From the NCBI GenBank assembly GCA_023134875.1, contig JAGLUH010000037.1, positions 1 through 6,806 on the forward strand: 6,806 nucleotides of DNA, given 5' to 3'. The notes beneath the pieces were generated by a model that was not told the DNA's origin, did not search any database, and worked only from the letters and a program-made list of their open reading frames with translations. Below, piece after piece: positions 6,349-6,806 of this stretch. The DNA is from Candidatus Zixiibacteriota bacterium. GTDB lineage: Bacteria > Zixibacteria > MSB-5A5 > CAIYYT01. The translations under genes were made by a program, and so were the position numbers. Within the stretch, counting starts at the first letter, position 1; each line of letters starts with the position of its first letter.

Positions 6349-6806
6349 ATGCGTTGGCTCCCTGTCTTTTGGCTTTTGATGGCAATCCAGATATCGTGTC
6401 TTACGCCGTATTCAAATGCTGAAACCTGGCAGGAACTACTACATAAGGCCGATTCGCTGCTCGAAGTGCAGAACCTCGATTCGGCTATATTAGTGAGTTG
6501 TCTTGCACTGGAGAGGGCAGAAAAGGAGTATGGAACTGAAGATACGAACGTAGCAAGGGTTCTGAATCAATTGGGGCTCTGCTATTACTATACTGGAGAT
6601 TACACTAGAGCCGAAACGCTCTATAAAAGATCGCTAACAGTCCGGGAAAATGTCCTCGGCCCCAAGCATCCCGATGTCGCTCAAAGCCTCAACAACCTCG
6701 CCGCACTTTACAGCGCTCAGGGCAAGTATGAGCAGACGGAACCGCTATACCAGAGGGCGCTGAAGATACTTGAACAGATCCTCGGCCCCAAGCATCCCGA
6801 TGTCGC
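6349..6806 (+). CDS. Exported tetratricopeptide-repeat protein, kinesin-light-chain type (5' part only)
   Basis: The first 152 codons are visible and the gene runs off the right edge. The ATG at 6349 follows GGAGG at 6340-6344. Residues 1-24 (MRWLPVFWLLMAIQISCLTPYSNA) look like a Sec signal peptide. Cys17 sits in a poor lipobox, so a lipoprotein is less likely. Then come a helical lead-in (residues 25-60) and 42-residue TPR units. Unit 1 is residues 61-102 (YGTEDTNVARVLNQLGLCYY...). Unit 2 is residues 103-144, with the canonical LGPKHPDVA, SLNNLAALY, QGKYEQTEPLYQRALKI pattern. Unit 3 starts LGPKHPDVA at 6781. This pattern is the TPR_10/TPR_12 (kinesin light chain) type, a protein-binding scaffold. 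Some such proteins carry a C-terminal enzymatic or sensor domain, which cannot be seen here. The early part uses AGA, ATA, CTA and TTA codons more freely than the S9 gene. No specific partner can be named. Confidence 0.88.
   Translation, partial: MRWLPVFWLLMAIQISCLTPYSNAETWQELLHKADSLLEVQNLDSAILVSCLALERAEKEYGTEDTNVARVLNQLGLCYYYTGDYTRAETLYKRSLTVRENVLGPKHPDVAQSLNNLAALYSAQGKYEQTEPLYQRALKILEQILGPKHPDV
6653..6680 (+). repeat. 28-base direct repeat in the TPR gene, copy 1
   Basis: The 28 bases beginning TCCTCGGCCCC and ending GATGTCGC recur exactly at 6779-6806, offset by 126 bases, which is exactly 42 codons or one TPR unit. The repeat encodes LGPKHPDVA at the start of a unit. The second copy is cut by the window edge, so the true identity block may be longer. 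Confidence 0.9.
6779..6806 (+). repeat. 28-base direct repeat in the TPR gene, copy 2 (runs into the window edge)
   Basis: Identical to 6653-6680 and in the same reading frame, marking the start of the third TPR unit. The preceding base differs (A in place of G, giving Ile ATC rather than Val GTC). The exact match, including third codon positions, implies recent duplication or gene conversion between units rather than selection on protein alone. Confidence 0.9.

Noticed and set aside
6338..6379. Alternative ATG at 6338 for the TPR gene
   Set aside because: This frame hits a TGA after about a dozen codons. The ATG at 6349 is in frame with the signal peptide and TPR units.
6005..6385. Minus-strand frame of about 126 codons over the end of the S9 gene and the following gap
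   Set aside because: It overlaps the catalytic Asp/His region of the peptidase in antisense, and its translation shows no recognisable motif or ribosome site.
6653..6806. CRISPR-like interpretation of the 28-base repeat
   Set aside because: The repeat period is exactly 126 bases in frame within a TPR coding sequence, so it is a protein repeat, not a CRISPR array.

Overview
The window reads as chromosomal DNA from an uncultured-type bacterium, moderately GC-rich, with compact Gram-negative-style gene organisation. Two genes have N-terminal export signals: a Sec-exported S9 peptidase and the start of a kinesin-light-chain-like TPR protein. Their company with an mtaB-type tRNA-modification gene and a CTC-type ribosomal protein L25 gene would suit the FCB side of the bacterial tree (for example Zixibacteria-like or related candidate phyla). 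This is a style-based guess; nothing in the window fixes the taxon.

Layout. Left (about 62-1351, + strand): a complete MtaB-type radical-SAM methylthiotransferase. Then 1352-1462: a short spacer with an imperfect inverted repeat. At 1463-2260 (- strand): a calcineurin-like metallophosphoesterase with its own candidate promoter. At 2261-2561: about 300 bases without an intact gene. They hold two recognisable minus-strand remnants directly abutting each other: the C-terminal tail of an M3 oligoendopeptidase F-like peptidase and an N-terminal piece of a class I SAM methyltransferase. At 2562-4208 (- strand): a clear prs-rplY operon (PRPP synthetase, then L25/CTC). At 4209-4384: a divergent promoter region. 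At 4385-6241 (+ strand): a secreted S9-family prolyl-oligopeptidase-like serine peptidase. From 6349 to the right edge (+ strand): the 5' part of an exported TPR protein.

How the genes work together. prs and rplY are housekeeping genes and lie close enough to be co-transcribed. The S9 peptidase is transcribed divergently from them and probably acts outside the cytoplasm on peptides. MtaB modifies tRNA and has no visible functional link to its neighbours. The stretch between mtaB and rplY looks like a site of gene turnover: a lone phosphoesterase plus fragments of two unrelated genes, where many bacteria would carry pth after rplY.

I found no CRISPR array, RNA gene, insertion sequence, phage module or defence system. 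The most unusual items are the back-to-back gene fragments at 2350-2561 and the exact 28-base repeat in the TPR gene. I do not see a convincing novel system here.
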